DNA of 64,000 bases from Ancylostoma caninum (lineage: Eukaryota; Nematoda; Chromadorea; Rhabditida; Ancylostomatidae). The stretch is taken from positions 248,001-312,000 of the forward strand of contig JBAJFG010000362.1 of NCBI GenBank assembly GCA_037903475.1, given 5' to 3'. Both the position numbers and the translations under genes were made by a program. Each line of letters starts with the position of its first letter. The stretch's first letter is position 1. Of this stretch, positions 54,364 to 64,000 are shown in pieces. Below the pieces are notes generated by a model. That model was given only the letters and a program-made list of their open reading frames with translations. It made no database searches and had not been told where the DNA came from.

Positions 54364-55550
54364 TATTTCACAAATGCCATAAAATCATTTTCCTTTTCAC
54401 TTACAGCTGAGCTGGATTTCTCAAGTCATGTGAGCGTGCCCGCACCGCGAATCCATTGTAACCCTCGCGCAGTCTGAAGAGTCCACTGCAGCAATAGAAA
54501 GAAAACTTCAAAACTCTTTTGCGGACTTTTGCGAACAGCACAAAGATCATCAAGCCATGGAGTGCTGAAGGGAATATAAAATAAAAAAGAACCGGGCCGT
54601 TTCCGATCGATGAACACAAGGAGGACTTCTGCAATCATTTGAAAAAGGATCACCTGAAATGGAGGAGCGAGCGCAAAAAAGATGATCAAAAGTCCAAGTC
54701 TTGCACGTATTCCGTCGGAGTAATAATCAGAAAGAAGTTGAGACTTTGCTGCTATTGCATGTCAGAAGCACAGCATCTAACCGTTGCTGTCACAGTTGAC
54801 AGGCTTGAGGACATTGTTCAGCGTCTGACAGGTGCGCCGCACATGGGGTGTACTACGGACTGATCAGAACATTTTTTCTATTTGGGTTGTTCACGGGCCC
54901 TCAATAGACAGCCAATTTATCAAACGAAGTAAGCGACAATCTTAAGAAAAAAAAAGATTCGTCTCAAGATTGCTGTTTACCGGCAGTGTAATGGTTTGAG
55001 GAAGAGTGACCACAAATGCGAGCACATCTCTGGCTTGCATGAACAAAGACGACAAAAAGGAATCCACTTTATAGCAAGACAAGGATACTTGGAAAATGCT
55101 CGTCCAATGGATGCGGAAAAATGCCAACACGATTCCTCAGAAAAGGGGAATCTACACATCACGATTCCAAAACACCATTGCCTACCTAGAAGAGATGTTT
55201 CCCCAGATTCCTTGAGAAGAATTAATGGCCTTCCAGCACTCGAGGCTTGAATACATTGGATTTCTCCGTTGGATGTTCGATGGAGAAAACACTGGAGAAC
55301 AAGAATATCACGAACTCAGAACATGCACAGCGCTAATTCTGTAGTGCTTAATGGAAAACATAAAATAATTGTAGCCAGTAAAGATGACGTTTTATGTGAC
55401 GCTCATACTTTTCGGCCACCCTGTACATTTAACTGTCAGATCCAGGAAGTACAGAGAGGTCCTTGTTAGGCAAGTGAACTGATGACATCCATCGATCCCG
55501 TGCCTGGAGGTACGAAGTCCTCGGATATCCCTGGGATCCGTTGAGTTGCC

Positions 55551-55623
55551 TATTATATTATTATATTATATTATTATATTATTATATTATTATATTATTA
55601 TATTATTATTATATTATTATATT
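55551..55623. repeat. (TAT/TATTA)n microsatellite
   Basis: An almost pure ATT/TAT run of 73 bp immediately precedes the CR1-like retrotransposon. It may have been the insertion target or have grown from the 5' junction. Confidence 0.9.
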
Positions 55624-55802
55624 CAGTTCATCCCTTGCTGCCGTGGTGTGCGGCTGTGCTTCACTTCAGCTCTCTGGTCAGCGGTCTAACGGCTCTGTCT
55701 CTTGTGGCAAGGAGGCAAACTTCACACGATTCTCGTTCATACTTGCCACCCGATAAGGTATTTCCTACTAACTCATTGACCTCTCCATTCTAATCCTGGA
55801 TT

Positions 55803-56603
55803 ATGACGTCTTCTGTGGCTGTTCGTTCGCTTCCAGCGCAAAAGAAGACAAAAGAAGCTGAGACGCCCGTTGGTGATGAATGCCGAATGAATCAACTGCA
55901 AAATCTGATTGGCAATGGGAAGGTCCCTATTTATATGAAGCTCGTCATTGAACTTCTACTCGAAACTCGAATGGAAATCAAGACCGCCAACCAGAGGAAT
56001 GCAGAGCTGGTTGAGGAAATACGTCTCTTGAGGGAAGAAAATTCAGCATTGAAACTAAGAAATACTAGTCTTGATGACACAAAACTTGATGTCAAGAATA
56101 CTTTCGCAAATACTAGTTTTGCCCCCGGAAATGAAGAGCAGGATATTTCGAGATCCATTGTTCTTTCACTTGTACCTGAACCATCTGAACCCACGGCCGC
56201 TGAACGCTTAACTCATGACTTCACATGTGTCACTCAACTTCTTGACTTTCTTGATGTGGAATGTAGACCTACAGCTGTTTATCGTATGGGTAAAATGACT
56301 CCGAACTATCCTAGGCTTATCAAGGTTGTACTCCCGGCTAGCAAGTTCCAAAAACAAGCGATAAAGCGAGCCCCACGTCTACGTTTCTTCTCCCCACAGA
56401 GAGGCATCTACTTACGTGCTTCATTAACGTGGGAAGAAAGACAACGTCGTCGTGAGGAACGCCTAAGAAGAAGGGTACCTGCGGTCAGTGAGAGTATTCA
56501 AGTAACTCAAACTCGGGGACCCTCAAAATCGCCGGCACCCTCACCTAGCCTCGATAACAGCATTGCTTTCACACAGGTTAGCAGTTTGTCGGGAAACTTC
56601 TGA
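55803..56603 (+). CDS. CR1-like retrotransposon ORF1 protein (266 aa)
   Basis: It probably binds element RNA and accompanies it into the integration complex, as ORF1 proteins of LINEs do; this is family inference. Residues ~45-90 form a coiled coil (LLLETRMEIKTANQRNAELV, EEIRLLREENSALKLRN). Residues ~140-205 resemble the RNA-recognition-like core of CR1/L2 ORF1: VYRMGKMTPNYPRLIKVVLP and later RGIYLRASLTWEERQRRREE. The C-terminal ~60 residues are basic, then Ser/Pro-rich. No CCHC zinc knuckle is present. The start has an in-frame stop upstream within the leader. It ends 35 bp before the first Met of ORF2. Confidence 0.8.
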   Translation: MTSSVAVRSLPAQKKTKEAETPVGDECRMNQLQNLIGNGKVPIYMKLVIELLLETRMEIKTANQRNAELVEEIRLLREENSALKLRNTSLDDTKLDVKNTFANTSFAPGNEEQDISRSIVLSLVPEPSEPTAAERLTHDFTCVTQLLDFLDVECRPTAVYRMGKMTPNYPRLIKVVLPASKFQKQAIKRAPRLRFFSPQRGIYLRASLTWEERQRRREERLRRRVPAVSESIQVTQTRGPSKSPAPSPSLDNSIAFTQVSSLSGNF

Positions 56604-56638
56604 ATTGTCATGGGCAAAAGTGTAAAAATATTAAATGT

Positions 56639-59440
56639 ATGCTAACGAATGTAAGATCACTTGTAAAGAATTGTAATTCTTTGGTTTTAAATCTGTGTAT
56701 CAATGAATATGACATGATCTTTTTAACTGAGACTTGGCTCAGCCAGCAAAATGAGTTAGGTCCTCTACTGGGTGTCGTCAGTAGCCATTATACTGGTATA
56801 AGATGTGATAGAATTAACAGAAAAGGTGGCGGAGTCATCCTACTGCTTAAGAAACATTTTTCTTATAACTTAGTCTTTCAAGAATCTGTGAAGGACTCTT
56901 ATGAGCTTTTAATATGTGACATAATGCTTTCCTCAGATTCGTTTCGACTTATTCTCGTATATAGAGCTCCTAACTGCACTGTATCTGGTTCAAATCAGTT
57001 AGTCAAAGTCATTAGTGACTTCTGTGCAGTCAATTTCCCGAGTCTTGTCCTGGGAGACTTCAACCTTCCTGACCTTATGTCCCAAAACATTGGTTCTATC
57101 TCAAGAACTTTCCATGATACTTTTGGTGCTCACGACTTGCATCAAATGGTAACGAAACCAACTAGGGAGAATTCGATCTTAGACCTAGTGTTGTGCAATA
57201 GACCTAAGTTCGTTCATACTATTAATATAGGACCACCCATTGGTAATAGCGATCATGCTACGATTTCTTTCGAATTGGGAATAAAATTTGGGCATTTAAA
57301 TACATTATGGATGAAAGATTACAATTCTGCTGACTATAATAGAATTAGAGAATATCTTTCGAATATAGACTGGATAGGCATCTTCAAAAATGGTGGTACA
57401 GTTGATGAAATATATGAAACGTTTCTTGCTATATTGCACCACGCCGTAGAACTCTTTGTACCCACTCGAAAAGTCGAGGGCGGTTTGAAAAATCTTTCTG
57501 AATATCTCAGAAGGATGAGCTACCATAAGTCACACTTGTGGGCTAAAGCTTGTTCCACCGGTGACAGTACGACCTGGGCTCAATATGAATTGCTAAGTAA
57601 AAAACTAGATAAGGCTCTCTATCGATATAATATCTACTTGGAACGAAAGATTATCGAATCCAAGGATAAGACCGCTTTTTACAGATATATAAATTCCCGT
57701 AGTGAGCACGACAACCACATCCCAAACCTATTAAATGAAATAGGTGACCTGGTCTATTCAGATGTTGCAAAGGCAAACCTACTAGCAACCGAATTCCAGA
57801 AAATGTATAACAAATCTGAAGGTGGATCTTCCGTTCCATTACGAACGAGTAGTTCTTCTATGGGCCCTCCTCAGATGAAGCCTTCGTTGTGGTTTCACAG
57901 AGAGGAAATCGCAGATATTCTAAGCAAATGGCCTAGATCCACGTCCACGACCCCTGATCTCATTCCCACCAAGTTCATTAAAAATCTTGTTGACTGCTTA
58001 GCATACCCTCTAGAACACATCTTCAATTTGAGCTATATTAAGGCCGAGGTCCCTTCAAGGTGGAAACATGCTTTTATCACACCCATCTCCAAGAAACCGC
58101 CACTGAATGATCCTAAAAACTACAGACCTGTGAGTATAACCTCACTTTTTGCAAGAACATTTGAAAAAATTGTAAAGAAACATGTATTGGAACATATTGA
58201 GAAGAATAATATCATTTCGGACAATCAATATGGTTTCCTTAAAGGTAGATCTGTTGAAACAGCAGTACTTACTTCCATGAACGACTGGTCGAGAGCCATT
58301 GAATCCAAAAAACAAACAGATGTGATATTTTTTGATTTCTCGAAAGCTTTTGATAAAGTCCCAACAGATAAGCTGCTATACAAAATGGAACTGATCGGTA
58401 TTCACCCAATGATAATGAATTGGATACGTGATTTCCTTACTGGTAGGACTTACCAAGTACGTGTAAGAGATCAGTATTCTGAGGTTTTCTCAGCTTACAG
58501 CGGCGTCCCCCAAGGAGGAGTATTGTCTCCTCTGTTATTTATTTTGTATACCTATGAACTACCAGAATCCGTCTCCAAATTTGGAGTAGTTTGTAAAATG
58601 TATGCGGATGACATAAAAATTTATAAGAGTTTAGAGAAAGCTGAAGATTCATGTGCTGTTCAGGCAGCTATTGATTACATAGATAAATGGGCGGATATTT
58701 GGGAACTACCCATTGCATCTGAAAAAACTAAATGTATGGTTATTGGAACGAAAGAAACTTTCAGTCACCCCTTATATACAATTAGAGGAGCAGTCCTTAA
58801 TCCAGTCCAGGAAATAAGAGATCTTGGTTTTCTCATAACAAACAAATTAAGTTTTGATAATCATTATAGAGCCATAGTTAAAAAGGCGAATTATCGTACT
58901 TACAACTTGTTCAAAGCCTTGAGAACTACAAATCCTCAAGTCTTTTTGCGTGCCTATAAATCCTATGTACGACCTATAGTGGAGTGTGGAACGACTATTT
59001 TCAATCCTTTCAAGAAGAAGGATATAAATTTGTTGGAAAGTGTTCAAAACAATTTTACGCGAAAACTAGTAATGAGATGCTTCAGAATGAACTATGATCA
59101 ATTACCTAATTGTGAGAAGAGAGCAAAGTTACTTGGTTTACCAACCTTGCAAAGTAGAAGGAGTAATAGTGATTTGTTAATGATGTTCAAGATAATTAAA
59201 GGAAAGCTTTCTTTGAATCCTGTTGAATTTTTTGGAGTACCGCTGACGAGAACCAGAAGAGGAAAGCTCAAGCTCTATGTCCCAGTTGCAAGGTCACAGG
59301 CTAGGTCGAGATTCTTCACTTATAGAGCTGTAAATGAGTTCAACTTGTTGCTAGCTGAAAATGAGCATTTGATTGAATTGTCTTTGCAAGCTTTCAGAAA
59401 GCTTGTCAGGAGAACTTGTTTGAAACCATTGAATGTATGA
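56639..59440 (+). CDS. CR1-like retrotransposon ORF2: APE endonuclease and reverse transcriptase (933 aa)
   Basis: It nicks target DNA and copies element RNA in place (target-primed reverse transcription). Endonuclease residues: N4 in TNVRSL, E31 in LTETWL, Y109, D140 and N142 in LGDFN, S204-D205-H206 in NSDHATIS. RT: FITPISK at ~480, FFDFSKAFDKVP with D566, GVPQGGVLSPLLF at ~622, YADD at 655-658. A C-terminal ~270 aa thumb/connection domain includes VQNNFTRKLVMRCFRMNYDQ. There is no RNase H or LTR. The reading frame stays open upstream of the first Met across the ORF1 stop (reading NCHGQKCKNIKC), so translation may begin by reinitiation or frameshifting rather than at this Met. Catalytic residues are all intact. 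Confidence 0.9.
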   Translation: MLTNVRSLVKNCNSLVLNLCINEYDMIFLTETWLSQQNELGPLLGVVSSHYTGIRCDRINRKGGGVILLLKKHFSYNLVFQESVKDSYELLICDIMLSSDSFRLILVYRAPNCTVSGSNQLVKVISDFCAVNFPSLVLGDFNLPDLMSQNIGSISRTFHDTFGAHDLHQMVTKPTRENSILDLVLCNRPKFVHTINIGPPIGNSDHATISFELGIKFGHLNTLWMKDYNSADYNRIREYLSNIDWIGIFKNGGTVDEIYETFLAILHHAVELFVPTRKVEGGLKNLSEYLRRMSYHKSHLWAKACSTGDSTTWAQYELLSKKLDKALYRYNIYLERKIIESKDKTAFYRYINSRSEHDNHIPNLLNEIGDLVYSDVAKANLLATEFQKMYNKSEGGSSVPLRTSSSSMGPPQMKPSLWFHREEIADILSKWPRSTSTTPDLIPTKFIKNLVDCLAYPLEHIFNLSYIKAEVPSRWKHAFITPISKKPPLNDPKNYRPVSITSLFARTFEKIVKKHVLEHIEKNNIISDNQYGFLKGRSVETAVLTSMNDWSRAIESKKQTDVIFFDFSKAFDKVPTDKLLYKMELIGIHPMIMNWIRDFLTGRTYQVRVRDQYSEVFSAYSGVPQGGVLSPLLFILYTYELPESVSKFGVVCKMYADDIKIYKSLEKAEDSCAVQAAIDYIDKWADIWELPIASEKTKCMVIGTKETFSHPLYTIRGAVLNPVQEIRDLGFLITNKLSFDNHYRAIVKKANYRTYNLFKALRTTNPQVFLRAYKSYVRPIVECGTTIFNPFKKKDINLLESVQNNFTRKLVMRCFRMNYDQLPNCEKRAKLLGLPTLQSRRSNSDLLMMFKIIKGKLSLNPVEFFGVPLTRTRRGKLKLYVPVARSQARSRFFTYRAVNEFNLLLAENEHLIELSLQAFRKLVRRTCLKPLNV

Positions 59441-59549
59441 ACATGTTGATGTCGTTTCATATGTTGATGATAACTGATATGTTATTGTCCTTATTTACGC
59501 GTGGCTTAGCCCGCGTCTCCAAATAAATAAATAAATAAATAAATAAATA

Positions 59550-62109
59550 TAACGTGGTATGGCAAGGATCATGAAAATATCCTCGAGCGAAAACGTGACG
59601 GAAGATTCATTGAACAGTGAGACTTCCATCCAATAGGCTCTTCTGATTCATGGAACGGTGAGACTTGCATCCAATTCGCTCTCCTGATGTACGCCTCCTC
59701 CCCGGATTACGTAGCCCAAACACGGGTAACTGAACCCACGAGACTTGCGTCGACTCGACATCCGAGGCGTTGTATGCGCTTGTCCCATCAAAAACGCATT
59801 GTCTTGCCTTTTGCACTGCCAAACAGCCGTAAAATAGGTCTCCAACATATTCTCATTCCTCTTGTATTGCCAGCACATTTGTTGCCCATCCATCCGATGG
59901 ACGAGGCTTGACGAGCAGCTTTATCCGTAACCATAAATGTTTTCCCAAAGACATTGTCTCTCCAGATGGATCGCCACTGAACTTAACAGTCCGATCTATT
60001 AACATTAACTCGATCCAGCCGCGCCCGTAGTCAGTCGTAGTTGACAAGGAGAGAATTTCCAAAACGTGGGCTCACTTAATTATAACATGTTGATGAAGAA
60101 GCAGAGGACAGGGAGCTTCACAACTTCATAAGTACAGGATAAGAATAACGATGCAATGGAGGATTCGTACAAGTTACCAGCAGTGTTAGTCGAGACTGGC
60201 ATGAACAGTGAGACTAGGGATGGAGTGAATTGCAAATAAATGTCTGAATTTGAATACGAGGTCAAAATGTGGAGATAACAAGCGACAAACAACAGTGAAA
60301 CTTGGCTTGTGAAATTTCCAACACTGAACCGCTGAGCTGCCATAGTTGTGCCCTCGATCAAAATATCTGATGAAAAGCTAGAGTGACACTTCCAACTTCC
60401 AGATTTTTCTTCGATATTTTCACTTGATAACGTAATCATAATCCGATGCAGTGCACTGTTAAGTGAGTCCGTCCTTCATCATTCTCGCCCCACGAAAGAG
60501 ATAAGAGTTTTCGCTTGTAAAAGTACTGTTACTTGATTAGGGCATAGTGTGCCCTGTGTAGACACATGTGTCAAATGAAATGAAAATGAATATAGCAGAT
60601 ATTATAGTATTCCTCTGTTCAGTTAGCCCTGGAATCTTCGTGTGGCATTCTTTTCCTCACCATTTACTTCTGCGAGAACAAAAGCATCACCACTTTACTT
60701 TCAGTTTGGACAGCATTAACATAACAGGACCGGCATGCACATTGCTGTAGCTATTCAACGTTTGGTCTTTGAGAATGACAGGAAGACTTTCCTCTTAGAT
60801 ATGTTGCCAAAAAAAACGTGAGGACCTTCAAACCGTCTAGCTTGAAACATAGGCAACTCAGGGTTGCTCACTCTGTCGAAGGATGAACGAATTTGCGGTC
60901 AAAGTGTGCAGAACGTGCTGCACCTGTGTTCGCCATTACCAATGAAAGGGGGAAAACATTACCCCTTAATAGATGGAACCAATATCTTCACCGGCTTCCT
61001 TGAACCGTTTGAGCATGATCGATCTCCTTAGCTGCTCCACGCAGTTGTCACAATCATTCCACACTACAAGTTCACCAAAACCCTCGAGATTTACTGGTTA
61101 TCGGCCGTGAGCAAAAACAGCACTACGCTTACCATAACTATGTACTTCCACCATCTTGATCTTAAGCGTTTCTCAAGAAGAAATCACGTTAACAAAGCGT
61201 ATTTACGCTATAAAGCCTATCAACATCACATGAACGATCTGTGAGAAATCGTGACCTTTGAACGTACCTGTGCTGTATTCATATTGCGGTAAGATCAGAT
61301 AAGTTTATCGAGGGAGTCCTTTGAAGAAATTTGTGAAGAAATGGTACGAAATGGACCTGCAAACGGTCCATGTTAGTTGTGACTCCCTTATGACATTTAT
61401 TTTTACTTATTTATTTTCGCTGCACTTCAAGGTGCGCCATAACACATACTTGATAAAGAACCAGAGAACTGGAAACTGGTTGAAAAAAGAAAATCATCTA
61501 ATCTAACTAAAAGCATAAACATTTTTTGCAGCAGACACTTTGAAGGAACTTTGCAGATAGGAATAAGAGCTAAAAACATAACATAAAACCAGTTAATGGG
61601 TTGCTCGCAGCCCTGAGACCCAGCTACATGCCCGCGACATAAAGCAAAAATACCGCATCAGTTAGCTTGATGCCCTCATCTAGTGAAGGGTCATGGGAAC
61701 CGTGGCGGAACTCCGACACACGAGTATACCAACTCCCTCGTGGAACCGCAGGTTAGGGTGTTGCTATAAAGGATGGCAGCCTGCTAAGATGGGCTTCGAA
61801 AATCAAAAACCAGTGTACAGTAAAAGCAGTCTGCGCGGAGAGTTCGATCAAGGAGTCGCGGCTGTTAGTAACACAAGATCTGTTAGCAACTTGAACGAAT
61901 TTCCATTAAAGACATGTCAAACGTGGTTAAGACAGAAACATTACGCGAAATGCCTATGCGTTCGTCAAACCAAACAGCTGATGAGACCGCAACGAGCACT
62001 TCAGTGGGTAAGAAGAGTATCGCTGAAAATGAAAGCTAAATGATGAAATGAGAGAATAGAAAAAGGCTCTTGAAAATCAACTTCCCTTTCATCTACGTGG
62101 AAGTCTTGC
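59550..62109. other. anonymous stretch
   Basis: Two adjacent ~38-bp units at about 59615-59690 share GTGAGACTT(C/G)CATCCAAT. A 119-codon hydrophobic frame on the minus strand (60080-60439) and a 116-codon frame on the plus strand (61693-62043) have no recognised motif. No other structure was seen. Confidence 0.4.
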
Positions 62110-62411
62110 AGCCTTAACATGTCAAGCAAGTCACATTTTTAAAGATTTTTCCTGAATCTGGAAATAGTCGGAGAGTTCAAAATGTCAGGTAGAAGCATGT
62201 TCAACCATCTGGCTCCCTTTTGAAACAATGAATTCGGAACCAATTTATTGTTGATGGAACGAAAACCTTTTCTTTCCATCAACAATAAAATGAAATAATA
62301 AAAATGTAATAATTTCGAAAGCATTTGCATATCATAAGGACGATAGTCTCTGAGAACGATCAGGCAAGGTAGCTCGAGTGCACAGCGTAGCTGGGCGGCG
62401 CCAAATTTCAT
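62110..62411 (-). pseudogene. possible C-terminal end of a LINE polyprotein
   Basis: The minus strand reads RPYDMQMLSKLLHFYYFILL, then NKLVPNSLFQKGARWLNMLL, then PDILNSPTISRFRKNL. The last part resembles the W-N-x-L-P-x-x-(I/V)-x-x-x-x-S-x-x-x-F-(K/R) end of many LINE ORF2 proteins. A near-perfect 16-bp hairpin lies within it. Other families with such a tail cannot be excluded. Confidence 0.35.
62244..62289. repeat. perfect 16-bp inverted repeat, 14-nt loop
   Basis: TTTATTGTTGATGGAA and its exact inverted copy are separated by CGAAAACCTTTTCT. The inversion duplicates part of the LINE-like open frame on this strand, so it probably arose inside the element. Confidence 0.85.
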
Positions 62412-63416
62412 CGGACATGCATTATCGAACTTCAGTATATGAGAAAGGAAGAGTTGAAAAAATCGGTTATGTGTTAGTAGTTAACTTCTAATTTTCTCGG
62501 TGGCGATTCAGCTTAAAAAAGTGCAGGTGAGACATTCGCCCAAAAAAAAAGGTTGGTCTATAGAAGAAGAAAATATTTCAATAAATATTTGTTCGGATTT
62601 TTTACCTGTGCCCTTCTTTCCACACACTCCAAGGCTCGTAGGAGTTACTGAAATCAAAGCATCAATCAGAACCCGTATTTTGCCTGCTAGAAGATGTCAG
62701 AGCGTGCCACGAAACCCTCTCTCCAATGAATGCAGTAGAAAGCAGGAAACGATTAGAGCAGGGAAACGAAAGCAGTAAAGGTGGTCTTAATGTGGCCGAG
62801 ACTGTCATTTCGGGGTAAGATACGAGTCCCACTTAAGAGCCATTCAACAACACATGATTTTGAGTTTTGGAAGGTAAGTGTATTCTGCTGCCGCGAAGTC
62901 TAATTTTATGTTGAGGTTGGGTTTACTGACTAGCCAGCTTCATGGATTCCATGATGGAGGTGCGTTCAGGATGTGGCATACGCAGTGATCAAGCTTTAAT
63001 TTTCTTTGATAATTGACATTTCTGAAATGTGTTGTACAGTACATATGTGATATGCAGTAACCAAGCTTGGAACAAAAATTGGAGTATCGAGCAAGCGAAT
63101 TGCGATCTTTAAAACCGAAATATCCATAGTTCAAGCTTGCGCTCAAATGGCTCTGATCTCTTTCTATTATATTTCTAACCTAGCTAGTAAAAGGATAGCG
63201 TGCGTGAAAAAGCGCGCAATGGTGTGAGGTGCGGACACCTTGCGAAATCGGCACAAAAATGTACTTCTGCCTTCCTTTTGCTGTAAATTTCGCCGACATC
63301 ACCGCGCTGCGATCGCATGCATACGCCATCCGCCTTTTTCTAATATATTCAAACAATTTCATAAGATTTCGTTCCCGAACTCACTCCTCTCTTCATTTTC
63401 GCATCCCTTTCCGATA

Positions 63417-63584
63417 TTAGAGGTCGTCATATGCATCATCCTGACTCTTTATTTGGTTGAACGTGTAGTTAGTTATACCTCCAACTGTTTCATTTTTCAC
63501 GCTAAATACCCTTTCGATACATCCCTGTGCCGCTGCTGCGTTACTCATTCTGGATACGTTTACAACAGCCTGCATCCTTCCTTT
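63417..63584 (-). CDS. terminal exon of an unidentified gene (C-terminal 55 aa)
   Basis: On the minus strand an acceptor CGATAACAACACAG ends at 63585, and the frame then encodes KGRMQAVVNVSRMSNAAAAQ, GCIERVFSVKNETVGGITNY and TFNQIKSQDDAYDDL before a TAA at 63417-63419. The composition (acidic C-terminus, NET/NYT possible glycosylation sites, Ala run) looks like a real protein tail. The preceding exon must lie beyond about 63.6 kb and was not found. The acceptor lacks the usual T-run. I do not recognise the protein. Confidence 0.4.
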   Translation of the reverse strand, partial: KGRMQAVVNVSRMSNAAAAQGCIERVFSVKNETVGGITNYTFNQIKSQDDAYDDL

Positions 63585-64000
63585 CTGTGTTGTTATCGGT
63601 TGAAGAGACGACGGAAGCGAATTCAAAAAGCAATATTAGTGTCTTTCCTGTTGTCTGAAAAATTTTGTACTATTTGAGGAGCATGGAGTTTTCAGGTGTG
63701 ACGCTTTGCTGGTTCAAGATTGTGAGGAGCACAATTCTTAGGTGAAGGTTATAACAAGAAAATTATACAGAGAAGAAAAGGGGTATGTGTTTATATATTT
63801 ATGAAGTACGTTTTCTCAAATGTTCCCGCTGTTTTTCGTATTGTTTGGCTCCATTTTATCACCCTTCTTCAACCCTTGTTCTCTCTTTGGGTACATTACC
63901 GACCACACATTCTCAGGAATTCGGAGAAGCTCGAAAGAATTCCTGGAAAATACAAAGAATTTCTGAAGTCTGGAATTCGAAAAGTGCATACCTTGCGTAT
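63585..64000. other. anonymous window end
   Basis: No exon with a convincing donor was found upstream of the 63417-63584 exon before the window ends. GGAATTC/GAATTC motifs recur at 63910-63980 (AGGAATTC, AGAATTCC, TGGAATTCG) as short direct and inverted repeats. Confidence 0.3.

Larger units (their letters stand above)
53047..55423 (+). mobile_element. Tc1/maT-like transposon carrying a nested mariner
   Basis: CAGGGTGACCGAAAAGTATG on the left and CAGGGTGGCCGAAAAGTATG inward from the right are terminal repeats flanked by TA (53045-53046 and 55424-55425). Without the nested mariner (53129-54363 plus its TA) the element is about 1140 bp, a normal Tc1/maT size. Plus-strand transposase remnants lie at about 54985-55290: SVMV then a TGA in place of Trp then G (family V-M-V-W-G-G), and WPSSTRGLNTLDFSV (family W-P-x-x-S-P-D-L-N-P-x-D-x-x-x-W). 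The catalytic S-P-D is lost, and there are stops and frameshifts. Confidence 0.8.
55624..59549 (+). mobile_element. apparently complete CR1-like non-LTR retrotransposon
   Basis: The element consists of a ~180-bp 5'UTR, ORF1 (55803-56603), ORF2 (from about 56639 to 59440), a short 3'UTR and an (AAAT)n tail at 59520-59549. Both ORFs are free of stops and frameshifts, and all endonuclease and RT catalytic motifs are intact, so this copy is young and may be active. The 5' boundary is placed at the end of the preceding microsatellite; it could lie a little further in. No target duplication is discernible between the AT-rich flanks. Two older relatives of the same clade are at 6840-8120 and 10880-11070. 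Confidence 0.85.

Overview
The window looks like nuclear DNA of a parasitic clade V nematode, probably a hookworm-like strongylid. This is an inference from four things: 48-63 nt introns mixed with introns of several kb, splice acceptors ending in (T)TTCAG or CAG, RTE-type and CR1-like LINEs, and a pepsin-family aspartic protease of the kind abundant in these worms. There is no bacterial gene organisation, rRNA or CRISPR. Genes are sparse and most of the sequence is transposon-derived.

Two split host genes could be assembled by eye from splice sites and reading-frame phase. (1) A plus-strand gene at 5709-17018 has six exons and encodes 261 aa. It has a Myb/SANT-like (zeste-type) DNA-binding domain spread over exons 2-3 and a C-terminal coiled coil. 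Its 8.45-kb second intron holds a CR1-like LINE remnant, a mariner copy, two more LINE fragments and a tRNA-like repeat. Its fourth intron holds a Tc1/maT-type element. (2) A minus-strand aspartic-protease gene at 48949-38807 has seven exons and covers the signal peptide, propeptide and roughly the first two thirds of the enzyme. The first catalytic DTG is STG, exon 6 carries a 1-bp insertion in a G run, and the C-terminal third was not found, so I call it a probable pseudogene. The terminal exon of a third, unidentified minus-strand gene lies at 63417-63584.

Region by region: 1-5.7 kb is intergenic with nested TIR elements; 5.7-17 kb is gene 1; 18.0-19.8 kb is a mariner copy with a 543-bp element inside it; 20-23 kb is anonymous with perfect palindromes; 23.2-24.3 kb is a ~58-bp minisatellite; 25-27.6 kb holds LINE fragments; 30.8-35.0 kb is an RTE pseudogene bounded by a MITE and a hAT-like element; 36.2-36.9 kb has a second MITE copy and a GC-rich hairpin; 38.8-48.9 kb is the protease locus with elements in its introns; 50.0-51.1 kb is a large fold-back with tRNA-like ends; 53.0-55.4 kb is a Tc1/maT-like element with a mariner nested in it; 55.6-59.5 kb is a CR1-like retrotransposon with both ORFs intact; the rest is anonymous.

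I found no unprecedented multigene system. The most unusual items are the tRNA-ended fold-back, the three-frame-open minisatellite, the phase-proven frameshift in a protease that has also lost its first catalytic Asp, and several nested insertions whose order can be read directly. Coordinates of TIRs, target-site duplications and exon borders were read from the sequence by hand. Family names come from motif recognition and were not checked by any search.
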